A stretch of 64,000 bases of DNA from Streptomyces sp. NBC_01142 (GTDB lineage Bacteria; Actinomycetota; Actinomycetes; Streptomycetales; Streptomycetaceae). A model generated the notes under the pieces. It was given only the letters and a program-made list of their open reading frames with translations, was not told the DNA's origin and did no database searches. Location: NCBI RefSeq assembly GCF_026341125.1, contig NZ_JAPEOR010000003.1:1178001-1242000 (forward strand), read 5' to 3'. A program made the position numbers and the translations under genes. Below, piece after piece: positions 20,547 to 28,999 of the stretch; positions within the stretch are counted from its first letter, which is position 1; each line of letters starts with the position of its first letter.

Positions 20547-21062
20547 TCAGATCAGTCCCCAGGACTGGTTCGACCCGCGGTTCGGCTCCCACATGGTGAG
20601 CTGAGTGCCCCAGACGCCGGTGCCTCCCGGGACGTCGATCACCTGGCCGGAGGGGGCGTTCGTGATGGGGGCATACCATCCGTTGTAGCTGAAGACCTGG
20701 TTCCACGTGTTGTTGCAGTGCCACAGGATCAGCTTGGCGCCCATTCTGGTGTCGTCGTGCCGGTCCAGGCACAGGCCGTTCTGGGCGTTGACGATCGTCT
20801 GGCGTCCCCGGGAGTCGGTGCTCGAGTACCACTGCTGGTTCGTGCCCCCGTTGCACTCCCACTGGATCACGGCAGCACCGGGACCGGCGCTGCCGCTGCC
20901 GTCCATGCAGAGCCCGTTCGCGGTGTTCATGAGCCGCCCGCTGAACGTGGTCGCGGAGGCCGGCTGCGCCATCACGAGGCTGCTGCCGATCAGTGCCAGG
21001 CTCGCTGTGGCCAGCGTCATCATGCGCTTGGCCGTCTTGCTCGACTTGATCTTTGCGATCAT
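20547..21062 (-). CDS. secreted ricin B-type lectin
   Basis: 171 residues from ATG 21062 behind a GGGGGGGAAAA ribosome-binding site. A signal peptide (basic MIAKIKSSKTAKRMM, hydrophobic LATASLALIGSSLVM, cleavage near QPASA) is followed by one beta-trefoil of three repeats. Each repeat has the QxW-like motif: IQWECNGGTNQQW, LILWHCNNTWNQVF, LTMWEPNRGSNQSW. Such domains bind galactose or other sugars outside the cell. No catalytic or toxin domain is attached, so it is a free-standing lectin. The target sugar is unknown. Confidence 0.9.
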   Translation of the reverse strand: MIAKIKSSKTAKRMMTLATASLALIGSSLVMAQPASATTFSGRLMNTANGLCMDGSGSAGPGAAVIQWECNGGTNQQWYSSTDSRGRQTIVNAQNGLCLDRHDDTRMGAKLILWHCNNTWNQVFSYNGWYAPITNAPSGQVIDVPGGTGVWGTQLTMWEPNRGSNQSWGLI

Positions 21063-21327
21063 GTTTTCCCCCCCAAGAAATCGCCGTGTCCCCCCAGGGC
21101 ACGGCTGTTGACCAAGATCGATGATAGGGCACCGCGTGTGCACATGTACGCGTCCGGTAGCTTCCACACCGCCCTCGGTGGCACCACCCGTGGAACAGCT
21201 GCACGTCAGTCAGCAGCACACCCCAGGCCACGATCAGTTGATCCGAACGAAACCCCCCAGTAGTGCTTCGTGAGGTCTGCCGATCTTGACTGGGCGGGGG
21301 CATGGTGGCGGGACGAGGCTTGGGGAG

Positions 21328-21812
21328 GTGGAACGGCTCCGGGGTGAGTTGTCGGAGTTCGTTGCTGATGTGTTCGCTTCGCTTCCGCGGCGGATCAGCG
21401 TCGGTGGGGCGGGTGTTATTTGCGGGTTCTGATGCTGGATGGGCGGCGTAAGTCCAGCCGAGGCCGGGCGGCCGGAGTGCCCGACTGGGTCGGACACCAG
21501 GCAAGCGGCGTCCGGCCCTTGGCCTGCTGGACACGCTCGCCGACTGGCAGCTGATCCCTCGGGTGGTGGTGGCCGACACGGGATACGGCACGAGCACCCC
21601 CTTCCGCCTCACCCTGGAGGAGCGGGTGTGTGGTGGCACTGGCGGGGAGGTCGCCCACCCTGAGGCGGCCGAGCCGCACCAACCGGCCTATGGCCGACTC
21701 GCACCGCCAACATTGCCCGCTACCGCACCCCGCCGCAGTCCCTGCCCTGCCCCGCCGCCGAAGCACCCGTCTCCCACTTCACCGGAGTCACCTGGCGTGA
21801 AGGCAGCAAGGG
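21328..21812 (+). pseudogene. IS701-like transposase relic
   Basis: The frame opens VERLRGELSEFVADVFASLP and, after shifts, continues PLGLLDTLADWQLIPRVVVA-like text (here LACWTRSPTGS / LIPRVVVADTGYGTSTPF), AEPHQPAYG and FTGVTWREGSKG. These follow the order of Streptomyces IS701-type transposases. Several frameshifts and deletions are present. Confidence 0.6.
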
Positions 21813-22171
21813 AGGGGCCCCGGCCGGTGAGCCTGCCGGGTCAGGATGCGGTGCACGGTCGATGCGGGCAGTTCGAGGATCGGGCCGATGCGGGCCGGGC
21901 CCAGCTTGCGGGTCTGCCCCAGCTCACAGACACGGGCTTCCACCTCGGGCTCCGTGCGATGCGGGACGGTGTGCGGCCGACTGGAACGGTCCCGCAGGCC
22001 CGCCTCACCCTCCGCCCGTCACCGGCGCATCCACCTATGAGCCGTGGCCCGCGAGATCCCCATCTCCGCGGCCACGTGAGCGAACGGACGTCGGGAACAG
22101 ACACGTTCGACCAGCAACCGCCTCCCGAAGACGGTCAGCCGGGCATTACGGTGGGACACGAAGGCCTCCAT
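21795..22171 (-). pseudogene. IS481-family transposase N-terminal relic
   Basis: From ATG 22171 the minus frame gives MEAFVSHRNARLTVFGRRLL, FAHVAAEMGISRATAHRWMR, the leucine-zipper/HTH start of IS481 transposases. It stops at a TGA. Another frame continues with SRPHTVPHRTEPEVEARVCE and RKLGPARIGPILELPASTVH. The catalytic DDE domain is absent. Confidence 0.75.
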
Positions 22172-22184
22172 ACGGTGAAGATTC

Positions 22185-23812
22185 GGCCCTGTCTCACATT
22201 CGGTGGTGACGAAGGGTGAGATCATCCGAGGAGGATGCGGTGGCGGAGGAGGGTGAAGCCTGCCCGGCCGTGCATCTGCCGCGCGATCAGTTTGGTCTTG
22301 GTGTTGACGCCCTCGGTGGGTCCGTTGCTGTACGGGAGTGTGAACGCGGCGATCACAGCGTCGCGGTCTCGTTCCAGACCTCGGGTGAAGGCGTGCAGAT
22401 GCGGCAGATCGGCTGTGCGGACCTGGGTGATCCAGAGTTCGAGCGCGTCGGCATTTCCTGGGTGAGGCTTCAGGAGCTGGGCGAAGGTCCGGATACAGGC
22501 GGACAGTTGAGTCGTTTCGGGGCAGGCGGCCGTGAGCCGGGCCAGGAGGTGTCGGTGCTCGGCCTTGAGGTTGTCGGGCCTGGTGAGCAGCATTCGGGCG
22601 AATCTGCGCGGCGAGATGTGGCTGCGGTCGGCGTCCGCGCGGCCTTGGTTGATGTACTTGTGCAGAAGGTTGAGACAGCCCGTGAACCCGAGGGCTTTGA
22701 TCTCTTCGAAGAGGTGCAGGACGGGGACGGCGGGGTCCTCAGCCCGGCGTTTGCGCAGGTGCTCGCGGTAGGGATCGACGAGACTGGCACGGTACTTGGG
22801 GACGCGGAGCATCCGTTCGGGCTGGTCGGCGCGGGCGTAGCGTTTGACGGTGTTCAGGGCCAGTTGCAGTCGGCGGGCGCATTCGAGCAGGCCCACGCCC
22901 GCCTCGAGCAGGTCGTGGACCTGGTGCCAGCGTTCCAGGGTCGTCTGTGCACGCGGCCCCGCATACAGGGGCGCGTCCAGCACGGTAGCCCAGCAGCTGC
23001 TGTGGGCCTTGACCTCGCTCAGGGCGGCTTCGCACAGGTTGTGCCACAGGTGCCAGCGATCACCAACTTGCACCGCGTCGGGCAGGGCGCGGCGGATAGC
23101 CTCGGCGTAGGTCGCGGAGCCGTCACGGCACACGACCTCGATGCCCGGATGCTCACGCAGCCAGGCTTCCAGGGTGTCGGCCGTGCGGTCGGGCAGCACG
23201 TCGATCCGTTCATGGGTCTCGGCGTCGATCACCACGGTGGCATAGCGGTGCCGCCGGCGCAGGGCGAAGTCGTCGACCCCGATCACGCGGGGCGCCCGCC
23301 CGGTGGGCAACGGGATGCGCAACAGGGCGCGCAGGGCAGTGTGACGCGACAGTCCCATGGCAAGTATCGCCAGCAGCCGTGCCCCCGCCCGGCCTGCTAA
23401 CTCCTTGACCACAGCCTTGATTTGCCTGGTCAGACGGGTCGTGCGTCGCTGGTAACGCTCCAGCACCCCGGGCACCTGCTCGCGGAAGGTCTGCCGGCAG
23501 CCGCGCGTGGGACATACCAAGCGTCGCACCCGCACCCGCACCACCACCCGCCGTCCGTCGACCGGCACGTCGGCCACCGTCCGCAGGTGAGATCCGTGCA
23601 CCCGCCCCGACGACGCGCCGCACACCGGACAGACCGCGGTGCCCTGCGGAGTCCGTGCCCGCACCAGAATCCGCTCGCCCTCGTCGGTCACCTCCTCGAT
23701 GACCAGCGGCGACAGCCCCGAAAACACCACATCCACAAGCTCGTTGACATTCCGCACGTCATGTCAACGACAAGCCAGCACGCTCTGTCACCACCGAATG
23801 TGAGACAGGGCC
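22185..23812 (-). mobile_element. ISL3-family insertion sequence, intact
   Basis: 1628 bp. Perfect 26-bp terminal inverted repeats lie at 22185-22210 (beginning GGCCCTGTCTCACATTCGG) and 23787-23812. The flanks are the 8-bp direct repeat GAAGATTC (22177-22184 and 23813-23820), the expected ISL3 target duplication. It contains a complete transposase. The intact repeats and duplication indicate a recent insertion. Confidence 0.95.
22222..23757 (-). CDS. ISL3-family transposase
   Basis: 511 residues from GTG 23757. An N-terminal zinc-finger-like domain (CPVCGASSGRVHG, LVCPTRGCRQTF) precedes the catalytic domain. First Asp: RVIGVDDFALRRRHRYATVVIDAE split as GVDDFALRRRHRYA. Second Asp: EVVCRDGSATYAEAIRRALP, followed by VGDRWHLWHNL. 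The Glu region is SNGPTEGVNTKTKLIARQMHG. All are standard for ISL3. The C-terminus ends at RHRILLG, as expected. The enzyme is probably active. Confidence 0.95.
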   Translation of the reverse strand: MRNVNELVDVVFSGLSPLVIEEVTDEGERILVRARTPQGTAVCPVCGASSGRVHGSHLRTVADVPVDGRRVVVRVRVRRLVCPTRGCRQTFREQVPGVLERYQRRTTRLTRQIKAVVKELAGRAGARLLAILAMGLSRHTALRALLRIPLPTGRAPRVIGVDDFALRRRHRYATVVIDAETHERIDVLPDRTADTLEAWLREHPGIEVVCRDGSATYAEAIRRALPDAVQVGDRWHLWHNLCEAALSEVKAHSSCWATVLDAPLYAGPRAQTTLERWHQVHDLLEAGVGLLECARRLQLALNTVKRYARADQPERMLRVPKYRASLVDPYREHLRKRRAEDPAVPVLHLFEEIKALGFTGCLNLLHKYINQGRADADRSHISPRRFARMLLTRPDNLKAEHRHLLARLTAACPETTQLSACIRTFAQLLKPHPGNADALELWITQVRTADLPHLHAFTRGLERDRDAVIAAFTLPYSNGPTEGVNTKTKLIARQMHGRAGFTLLRHRILLG

Positions 23813-23896
23813 GAAGATTCGACACCTCCACCACACACGGAGGCCTTCGCCACGATCAAGACCCACGACAGGCAACAACGCTCGTGATCAATACAC

Positions 23897-25159
23897 CTAG
23901 TCGTTGTCCTCCGGCTTGACGTGGGTGGACGCGGTGTCCGAGTTGTTGTCCTTGTGCGGGTCCGCGTCGTCGCCGAACACCCTGGCGGTGTTCTTCACGG
24001 TGGTGGGCTTCAAAACGTTGGCCGCGGTGCCGGTCACCTCGATCTCCACGCGGTGGCCCTTCTCCAGCGGACCCCCCGTACAGGAGAGGAGGCCGTTGGT
24101 GATCTCGCACCCTTCGGTCGGCGTGGTGGGCGAAAGGATCTTCGCCGGGAGGTCGTCGGTCAGGGACCAGCCGGAGGACCCGCTCTTCCCTTCGTTCTTC
24201 ACGGTGATGCGGTAGGTGACTTCGCCGCCCGCCTCGACGCTCTCGGTGCCGTGCTTGAGCACCGCCAGGTCGGCGGACGAGTCGAGGAAGCAGGAGGTGG
24301 CGTCGAGGTTCGTCGCCGGGGTCGTGGTCTGCGTCGACAGCACGGTGAACCACGGGTTGGAACCGGTCGCATTCTTCACGTGTACCCGGATGAGCTGTCC
24401 GGAATTGCGGAAGAATCCGAGATCTCCGTTGCCGTACGTGAAGACGCCGCCGAAGTCCTCACCCCCCGGAAGAACACCCGGGAAGAAGTCCACGCTCTCA
24501 TTGGCGATGTCGATCCGCGTGACGGCGCCCGAGTCGGTCGAGCCCCACAGGAATCCGTCACGGAACGCGATGTCGAAGACGTCGAGTTCCGGGTCGGCCA
24601 GCTCCGGGACGTTGATGACACCCGTGACCGAGCGGGAGGCGACGTCGATCTGATAGATCTCCCCCGTATTGTCGGCCAGGATGTAGTAGTTGCCCTCCTT
24701 GTCGAACGTTCCCGAGATGTAGAGGGCGGACGGCAGACCGGCAATGGCGCCAAGGTTGGTGAAGTCACCGTTGCCGTCGAAGCGGACCAGGTCGTTGTTC
24801 GCGTTGCCGAACGTGGTCGCGTAGAGGAAGCGATCGTGCGGGTTCACTCCGATGGCGTTGTAGAGGAACGGTGTGGGGTCGCCCAGCGGCGTGAACTGGA
24901 CCGTTCCGGGCCCTCTATCGGCGGTGTAGAGCTGGTCCGGGTCACCGAACGAGACGTAGACCTGACCGTCGCACGCAACGGGATTCCCATCGGGGTGCTT
25001 CTGCGCGACAGCCGCCGCAGGGGCCGGGACGGCACCGGCCGGTGACGCCGGCAGGCTGGAAGCGAGCCCTGCGACGATACCCACCGCGCCCAGCGTGGAA
25101 AGCGCGCGCAGCCGCCGCTTTCCGTGGTTCGGCCTGTTTGTTGCTCGAATCACGAACAT
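23897..25159 (-). CDS. secreted protein with propeller-like and DUF11-type domains
   Basis: 420 residues from ATG 25159, ribosome-binding site AAGGG. A long actinobacterial signal peptide ends near SLPASPAGAVPAPA. Residues ~60-310 contain repeated blade-like strands (DRFLYATTFGNANNDLVRFD, GNYYILADNTGEIYQIDVAS, FRDGFLWGSTDSGAVTRIDI), resembling DUF6923-type beta-propellers. The C-terminal ~100 residues are a DUF11-like Ig-fold repeat (ADLAVLKHGTESVEAGGEVT, YRITVKNEG). No LPxTG or membrane anchor follows, so it is probably released or loosely wall-associated. A role in surface structure is a guess. The stop codon is directly followed by the IS481 end. Confidence 0.87.
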   Translation of the reverse strand: MFVIRATNRPNHGKRRLRALSTLGAVGIVAGLASSLPASPAGAVPAPAAAVAQKHPDGNPVACDGQVYVSFGDPDQLYTADRGPGTVQFTPLGDPTPFLYNAIGVNPHDRFLYATTFGNANNDLVRFDGNGDFTNLGAIAGLPSALYISGTFDKEGNYYILADNTGEIYQIDVASRSVTGVINVPELADPELDVFDIAFRDGFLWGSTDSGAVTRIDIANESVDFFPGVLPGGEDFGGVFTYGNGDLGFFRNSGQLIRVHVKNATGSNPWFTVLSTQTTTPATNLDATSCFLDSSADLAVLKHGTESVEAGGEVTYRITVKNEGKSGSSGWSLTDDLPAKILSPTTPTEGCEITNGLLSCTGGPLEKGHRVEIEVTGTAANVLKPTTVKNTARVFGDDADPHKDNNSDTASTHVKPEDND

Positions 25160-25192
25160 GCACCCTTCACTGCTCAAGGCGGACGGGGCCCC

Positions 25193-25369
25193 ATGACGGA
25201 GGCCCCTCAGTGTGTGCCGGATGTGACGGACAAAGATCAGCACAAGGGATGTCCGGTCGGATATCACGGCTCGAGCTTCGGATGGGAGTTCGCCCCAATG
25301 CACCAGGACAATCCCTGGGTTATTTCTTTCAGATCATCAGAAAGTTGGCCCGGTCGTGCCATTGACTGA
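25193..25369 (+). CDS. short ORF, possible 5' gene remnant
   Basis: 58 codons from ATG 25193 (MTEAPQCVPDVTDKDQHKGC, then PVGYHGSSFGWEFAPMHQDN). Codon use is host-like up to about 25320 and then turns AT-rich, so the 3' part may be foreign or decayed. The CPVGYHGS / DNPW pattern faintly recalls the start of some P450 proteins, but I would not assign it. Confidence 0.25.
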   Translation: MTEAPQCVPDVTDKDQHKGCPVGYHGSSFGWEFAPMHQDNPWVISFRSSESWPGRAID

Positions 25370-25415
25370 CGAGTAGGGTGAGAACGTGGCGTGCGGTGAT
25401 CCGTAAGAGAGGGCC

Positions 25416-25493
25416 ATGGGAGAACAGTATGTTGCCGTGATCGGCCCCGAATTCGACGCGAGCCCCTCCGGCTCCGAAGCGGAATCCGGATGA
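25416..25493 (+). other. 25-codon frame overlapping the cas2 start
   Basis: MGEQYVAVIGPEFDASPSGS... ends at a TGA that overlaps the cas2 ATG as ATGA, the usual translational coupling in cas operons. It may be the last codons of an eroded cas1, but the sequence is too short to prove this. Confidence 0.3.
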
Positions 25494-25790
25494 CCGTCAT
25501 CATTCTCGTGGCCGCTCCCGACGGCCTGAGAGGCCACCTCGCCCGCTGGATGGTCGAGGTAAGCGCCGGCGATTCGTGGGTAACCCCAGCCGCCGTATCC
25601 GTGACCGCCTTTGGGGCCTACTCGCCACCCGCATCGGCGAAGGCCAAGCCATCCTGGTAACAGCGGCGACAAACGAACGAGGCTGGGCTGTGCGCACCGC
25701 AGGGCGCGATCGCTGGCGCCCTGTCGACTTCGATGGATCGATTCTCTCCGCCCGCAACCGAAGTGATAGCTCGAGTCAGCCTGTCTGGAC
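25490..25790 (+). pseudogene. cas2e: type I-E Cas2, one-base frameshift
   Basis: ATG 25490 opens MTVIILVAAPDGLRGHLARW MVEVSAG, the N-terminus of Cas2e (CasE-type Cas2). A one-base deletion near 25571 shifts the frame: GGC-GA-TTC stands where family members read G-V-F. The other frame then continues VGNPSRRIRDRLWGLLATRI, GEGQAILVTAATNERGWAVR, TAGRDRWRPVDFDG. All of Cas2e is present apart from that base, so loss is recent. Cas2 forms the Cas1-Cas2 integrase complex that adds spacers. No cas1, cas3 or Cascade gene is intact in this window. The array follows directly. Confidence 0.85.
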
Positions 25791-25803
25791 TCATAGGGGG
25801 CTG

Positions 25804-25953
25804 TGGGGACTCCCTGCCGGTCCAGGGCCGACGCACCGGACGGGCGATCGAGCGGACGATGCGGGGAACATCCCCGCGTGCGCGGGGCCGACGTGTACGC
25901 GCCAAGCTCCGCGTCCTGGCCCTGCGGAACACCCCCGCGTGTGCGGGGCCGAA
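25804..25953 (+). CRISPR. minimal type I-E CRISPR array (2 repeats plus a degenerate one)
   Basis: Repeats of 29 nt lie at 25864-25892 and 25925-25953; both contain CCCCGCGTG(C/T)GCGGGGCCGA, with a stem CCCCGC/GCGGGG as in type I-E repeats. The spacer between them (25893-25924) is exactly 32 nt, the I-E standard. A degenerate repeat (~18/29 matches, ending AGGGCCGAC) lies at 25804-25832, leaving a 31-nt spacer. The array starts right after cas2e, which is the usual order. Confidence 0.78.
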
Positions 25954-26071
25954 ACTTCGTGACCTGTGATGTTCGTCGCGCGAGAGGTCGTTCTCAATGA
26001 GTGGGCGGAGTCGGCCCATGGCTGATGGGGCTCATTGAATCGTTTGTTCCGGTTGACGAGTTGGGCGCGCG

Positions 26072-26095
26072 GGTGACCAGTTTCTCGTGGTCACC
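26072..26095 (-). terminator. hairpin downstream of the merR-type gene
   Basis: GGTGACCA (26072-26079) pairs with TGGTCACC (26088-26095) around an 8-base loop, 79 bp past the MerR-type stop codon on the minus strand. Confidence 0.45.
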
Positions 26096-26173
26096 GACAC
26101 CACACCCCAGCCTGTGGGTCTGCCTGCTGATCCAAACGAGGGTCCTCAGAGGCGGCTTCCGGTCCCGCCGTCG

Positions 26174-26530
26174 TCAGCCGGCTGCCGTCGCGATGACCTC
26201 GTCCAGGACCTCGCGCGTGTAGCGCAGGTCCTCGATCGAGCGGTCGATCCGGGCACGCTCCGCCTCCAGTTGCTTGACCAGCCACGGAGTTGCCGTCTCT
26301 GCCGGGCCCCCATCGTGGTCGCGCATGCAGGGGAGGACGCTCGCGATCTTGGCGCCGCTCAGCCCGGCGGCCAGCAACTGCTGAATGAGGACCACGCGGT
26401 CGACAGCCGCCTCCGCGTAGTCCCGGTGACCGCCGGTCGTGCGCTCGGAGGCAAGCATGCACTTCTGCTCGTAGTAGCGCAGGGAACGTACGCTCACGCC
26501 CGTACGCCGCGACAGTTCGCCGATCTTCAT
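26174..26530 (-). CDS. MerR-family regulator
   Basis: 118 residues from ATG 26530. The MerR winged helix is complete (MKIGELSRRTGVSVRSLRYY, EQKCMLASERTTGGHRDYAE), followed by the dimerisation coiled coil (WLVKQLEAERARIDRSIEDL). Effector domains are absent, as in small MerR proteins. A single Cys at residue ~25 in place of the usual Gly in the EQG loop, and another at ~82 (LPCMRDHDGG), could be thiol sensors. It is divergent from an old yellow enzyme gene whose promoter contains a perfect dyad in a long spacer. Control by an electrophile or redox signal is inferred. Confidence 0.9.
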   Translation of the reverse strand: MKIGELSRRTGVSVRSLRYYEQKCMLASERTTGGHRDYAEAAVDRVVLIQQLLAAGLSGAKIASVLPCMRDHDGGPAETATPWLVKQLEAERARIDRSIEDLRYTREVLDEVIATAAG

Positions 26531-26559
26531 GGGTTTCCGGCCCCTCACTCGGTCCAGGG

Positions 26560-26591
26560 TTGAATCTGACACGAGTGTCAGATCTTACGGT
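26560..26591 (+). promoter_or_regulatory. MerR-type long-spacer promoter of the OYE gene
   Basis: -35 TTGAAT (26560-26565) and -10-like TACGGT (26586-26591) are 20 bp apart. The spacer is filled by the perfect dyad ATCTGACAC-GA-GTGTCAGAT (26564-26583). This is the MerR operator layout. The -10 ends 6 bp before ATG 26598, so the transcript is probably leaderless. Confidence 0.75.
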
Positions 26592-26597
26592 TCCCGC

Positions 26598-27713
26598 ATG
26601 ACGAACACAGCCACTTCCCCTCTCCTCGACCCGTACTCCTCCGGCAGCCTCTCCCTCCCCAACCGTCTCGTCATGGCCCCCATGACCCGGTTCCGCGCGC
26701 ATGAGGACGGGACGCCGCTCCCGGTGGTCGCGGACTACTACGCGCAGCGAGCGGAAGCCGGGCTCCTCATCACCGAGGGCATCTGGCCGCACCGCCGGGG
26801 CCAGAGCGGCTGGCGTCTCCCGGGGCTGGAGACCGAGGCGCACGTCGCCGGCTGGCGCGCGGTGACCGAGGCCGTGCATGCGCGCGGCGGGCGGATCTTC
26901 GCGCAGCTCATGCACGGCGGACGCCAGGGGCACCCGCGCTCGCGGCTGCTCGGCGACATCCCGGCCGGGCCGTCCGCTGTTCCGGTCTCAGACCCCGTGC
27001 ACGTCAAGGACGGCAAGGCCGAGGCGCCCGTACCGCGCGAGATGACGGCGGACGACATCCGTACCGCGATCGACGATCACGTGGCCGCCGCACGCAATGC
27101 CCTGCGGGCTGGCTTCGAAGGCGTGGAAATCCACGGCGCCAACAGTTATCTGATCCATCAGTTCCTTGCCGACAACACCAACCTACGCGCCGACGTGTAC
27201 GGGCGCGACAAGACCCGGTTCGCCGTCGAACTGGTCACCGCAGTCGCCGAGGCCATCGGCACACACCGGCTCGGGCTCCGTCTCTCCCCTGGTAACCCGC
27301 AGTTCGGCATGTCCGAGCATGCCCCGGCCCCCGTCTACCGCGCATTGCTCGATGCGCTGGACCCGCTCGGCCTGGCCTACCTCCACGTCACCGACAACGA
27401 CGACTACCCCGCCCTGGCAGACCTGCGCCCTCGGTGGAACGGCACACTCATCGCCAACGTCGGCGAGAACCACGCACCCACCACCCAGCACCAGGGAGAA
27501 CGAGTGCTCACAGAGGGCCACGCGGACCTGGTCTCCTACGGGCGCGCGTTCCTCACTCACCCCGACCTGCCCGCGCGCATCGCCGCGAACGACCCGCTCG
27601 CCACACCGATCGACATGGAGCACCTCTACACCCACGGCGCCGAGGGCTACACCGACTACCCGACGCTCGAAGAGGAGCGCGCGAGGCAACTCACCGTTGC
27701 AGCGACACAGTGA
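26598..27713 (+). CDS. old yellow enzyme family alkene reductase
   Basis: 371 residues. FMN-dependent TIM barrel that reduces activated C=C bonds with NAD(P)H. Visible OYE features: PNRLVMAPMTRFRA near the N-terminus, FAQLMHGGRQGHP, GFEGVEIHGANSYLIHQFLAD with the substrate-binding His-x2-Asn, NLRADVYGRDKTRFAVELV, and the C-terminal GRAFLTHPDLP. Length fits the classical class. The divergent MerR gene and shared operator suggest induction by electrophilic or oxidising compounds. A second member of the family lies at 43268-44395. The ribosome-binding site is missing, consistent with a leaderless message. Confidence 0.94.
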   Translation: MTNTATSPLLDPYSSGSLSLPNRLVMAPMTRFRAHEDGTPLPVVADYYAQRAEAGLLITEGIWPHRRGQSGWRLPGLETEAHVAGWRAVTEAVHARGGRIFAQLMHGGRQGHPRSRLLGDIPAGPSAVPVSDPVHVKDGKAEAPVPREMTADDIRTAIDDHVAAARNALRAGFEGVEIHGANSYLIHQFLADNTNLRADVYGRDKTRFAVELVTAVAEAIGTHRLGLRLSPGNPQFGMSEHAPAPVYRALLDALDPLGLAYLHVTDNDDYPALADLRPRWNGTLIANVGENHAPTTQHQGERVLTEGHADLVSYGRAFLTHPDLPARIAANDPLATPIDMEHLYTHGAEGYTDYPTLEEERARQLTVAATQ

Positions 27714-27837
27714 CCTCGTTCAGCCGGCGCACCGGGCAAAACCGTGTTCAAGGCCCGCGACTTCGCCCGCCGCACCTGCCATCTGGAGGCCCCACTAGGC
27801 CGTTTCCTTGGGATCATCTGATCGTTGGTTGATGTGT

Positions 27838-28318
27838 GTCGTTGACTGACGCCCAGTGGGCGAGGATCGAGCCGTTGCTGCCGGACCGGACACCCAAGCG
27901 GGGCGCGCGGTGGCGTGATCACCGGCGGGTGATCGACGCGATCGCGTTCAAGTACCGCACCGGCACACCGTGGATGGACCTGCCCGAGCACTTCGGGTCG
28001 TGGCAGGGTGCTCACAACCGGCTGCGCATGTGGGCGGCGGACGGCACCTGGGAGAAGGTGTTCACCGCTCTTCTTGCCGAGGCCGACGCCGAAGGTGACC
28101 TCGACTGGGTCGTCGCGGTCGACTCCACGATCGTCCGCGCCCACCAGCACGCTGCCGGGGCCCGTCAAAAGGGGCCCCGGCAGGCGAGCCGCCAGATCAT
28201 GCCCTCGGACATTCCCGCGGTGGACTGACCACGAAGATCCACCTCGCGGCCGACGGCCGCTGCCGCCCGCTTGCCTTCGCTATCACGCCGGGCCAGGCCG
28301 GTGACAGCAACGGACTCC
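27838..28318 (+). pseudogene. IS5-family transposase, truncated
   Basis: Opens SLTDAQWARIEPLLPDRTPK, RWRDHRRVIDAIAFKYRTGT, LPEHFGSWQGAHNRLRMWAA and VVAVDSTIVRAHQHAAGAR, an IS5-type N-terminal half with the first Asp. It then runs into unrelated sequence and a stop at 28228. A shifted frame adds TKIHLAADGRCRPLAFAITP. The second half is absent. From 28319 to 28590 I see only a short unassigned frame (VREMNENLRDKPPVEAAYAD). Confidence 0.8.
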
Positions 28319-28589
28319 AGACGGCATCTGACGATCCAGTAGAGGCCAAGTGGCAGCTGGTGCGAGAGATGAACGAGAACCTTAGAGACAAGCCCCCCGT
28401 CGAGGCGGCCTACGCCGACTCTGCTCTCCGAAGACTGTTCCCACTGGTCAGCCACGGATCGCTGCAGTTCAGCCGATGCACCCGCTTTCCCGGTCCGGCG
28501 ACCTGCCCTCCATCTTCCCTCTCAACGGTGAACGGTTTCAGCTGCCGACCACGGCCCGCACCGGAGTCGAGCCCGCGCCACGAACCGGC

Positions 28590-28883
28590 GCCGAGGCACT
28601 CACCCGCGCCGTCCAGGACGGCGGGTCGGCCACTGTGCCGCCGAACTCGCCGCAGACATGCGCAACCGTCTCGCGCACCTGGTCGAGGACGCCGCGTCGA
28701 TGCCCGCCCACGCCCTGGGACACCCTGGTCACGGCACTGGCGGGCTGTCGGCACCCGGCCTGGTACACCCTCTACCGCTGCTGGCGTGAGGTCGAGACCC
28801 ACCACGCCGACCTCTCTTTCGGCTACGGCACAGCCGACTGGCCCACCGCGTACGTGACCTGGGCGCTCGAACGACACCCTTGA
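28590..28883 (+). pseudogene. mycothiol-dependent maleylpyruvate isomerase-like relic
   Basis: In alternating frames the sequence gives ELAADMRNRLAHLVEDAASM, then WDTLVTALAGCRHPAWYTLY, RCWREVETHHADLSFGYGTA, DWPTAYVTWALE. This follows the C-terminal part of MDMPI-type proteins (WxxLREVEVHHVDLxxGYxxADWP). The metal-binding N-terminal DinB-like part is missing and at least one frameshift is present. Confidence 0.5.
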
Positions 28884-28999
28884 CCCGGTCATAGTGAGAT
28901 TCGGACTGGCGCCATCAACAACGTGCTTCCACCACAAGACTGTTGGCCGTCCAGAAGAGCCTGAATTGCCCCTCGTCACCGTCGCCACCAGCCAATCCT

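Larger units (their letters stand above)
21795..23896 (-). mobile_element. IS481-type element relic, split by ISL3 insertion
   Basis: The minus strand starts at about 23896 with TGTATTGATCACGAGCG, an IS481-type TGT end placed directly after the stop codon of the secreted protein gene. It runs to 23813, is interrupted by the ISL3 element (22185-23812), and resumes before the transposase start at 22171. The left end is lost after about 21795. Confidence 0.65.

Noticed and set aside
26072..26095. GGTGACCA/TGGTCACC dyad as a further CRISPR repeat or operator
   Set aside because: The spacing and sequence do not fit the I-E repeats; its position after the MerR-type gene suits a weak terminator better.
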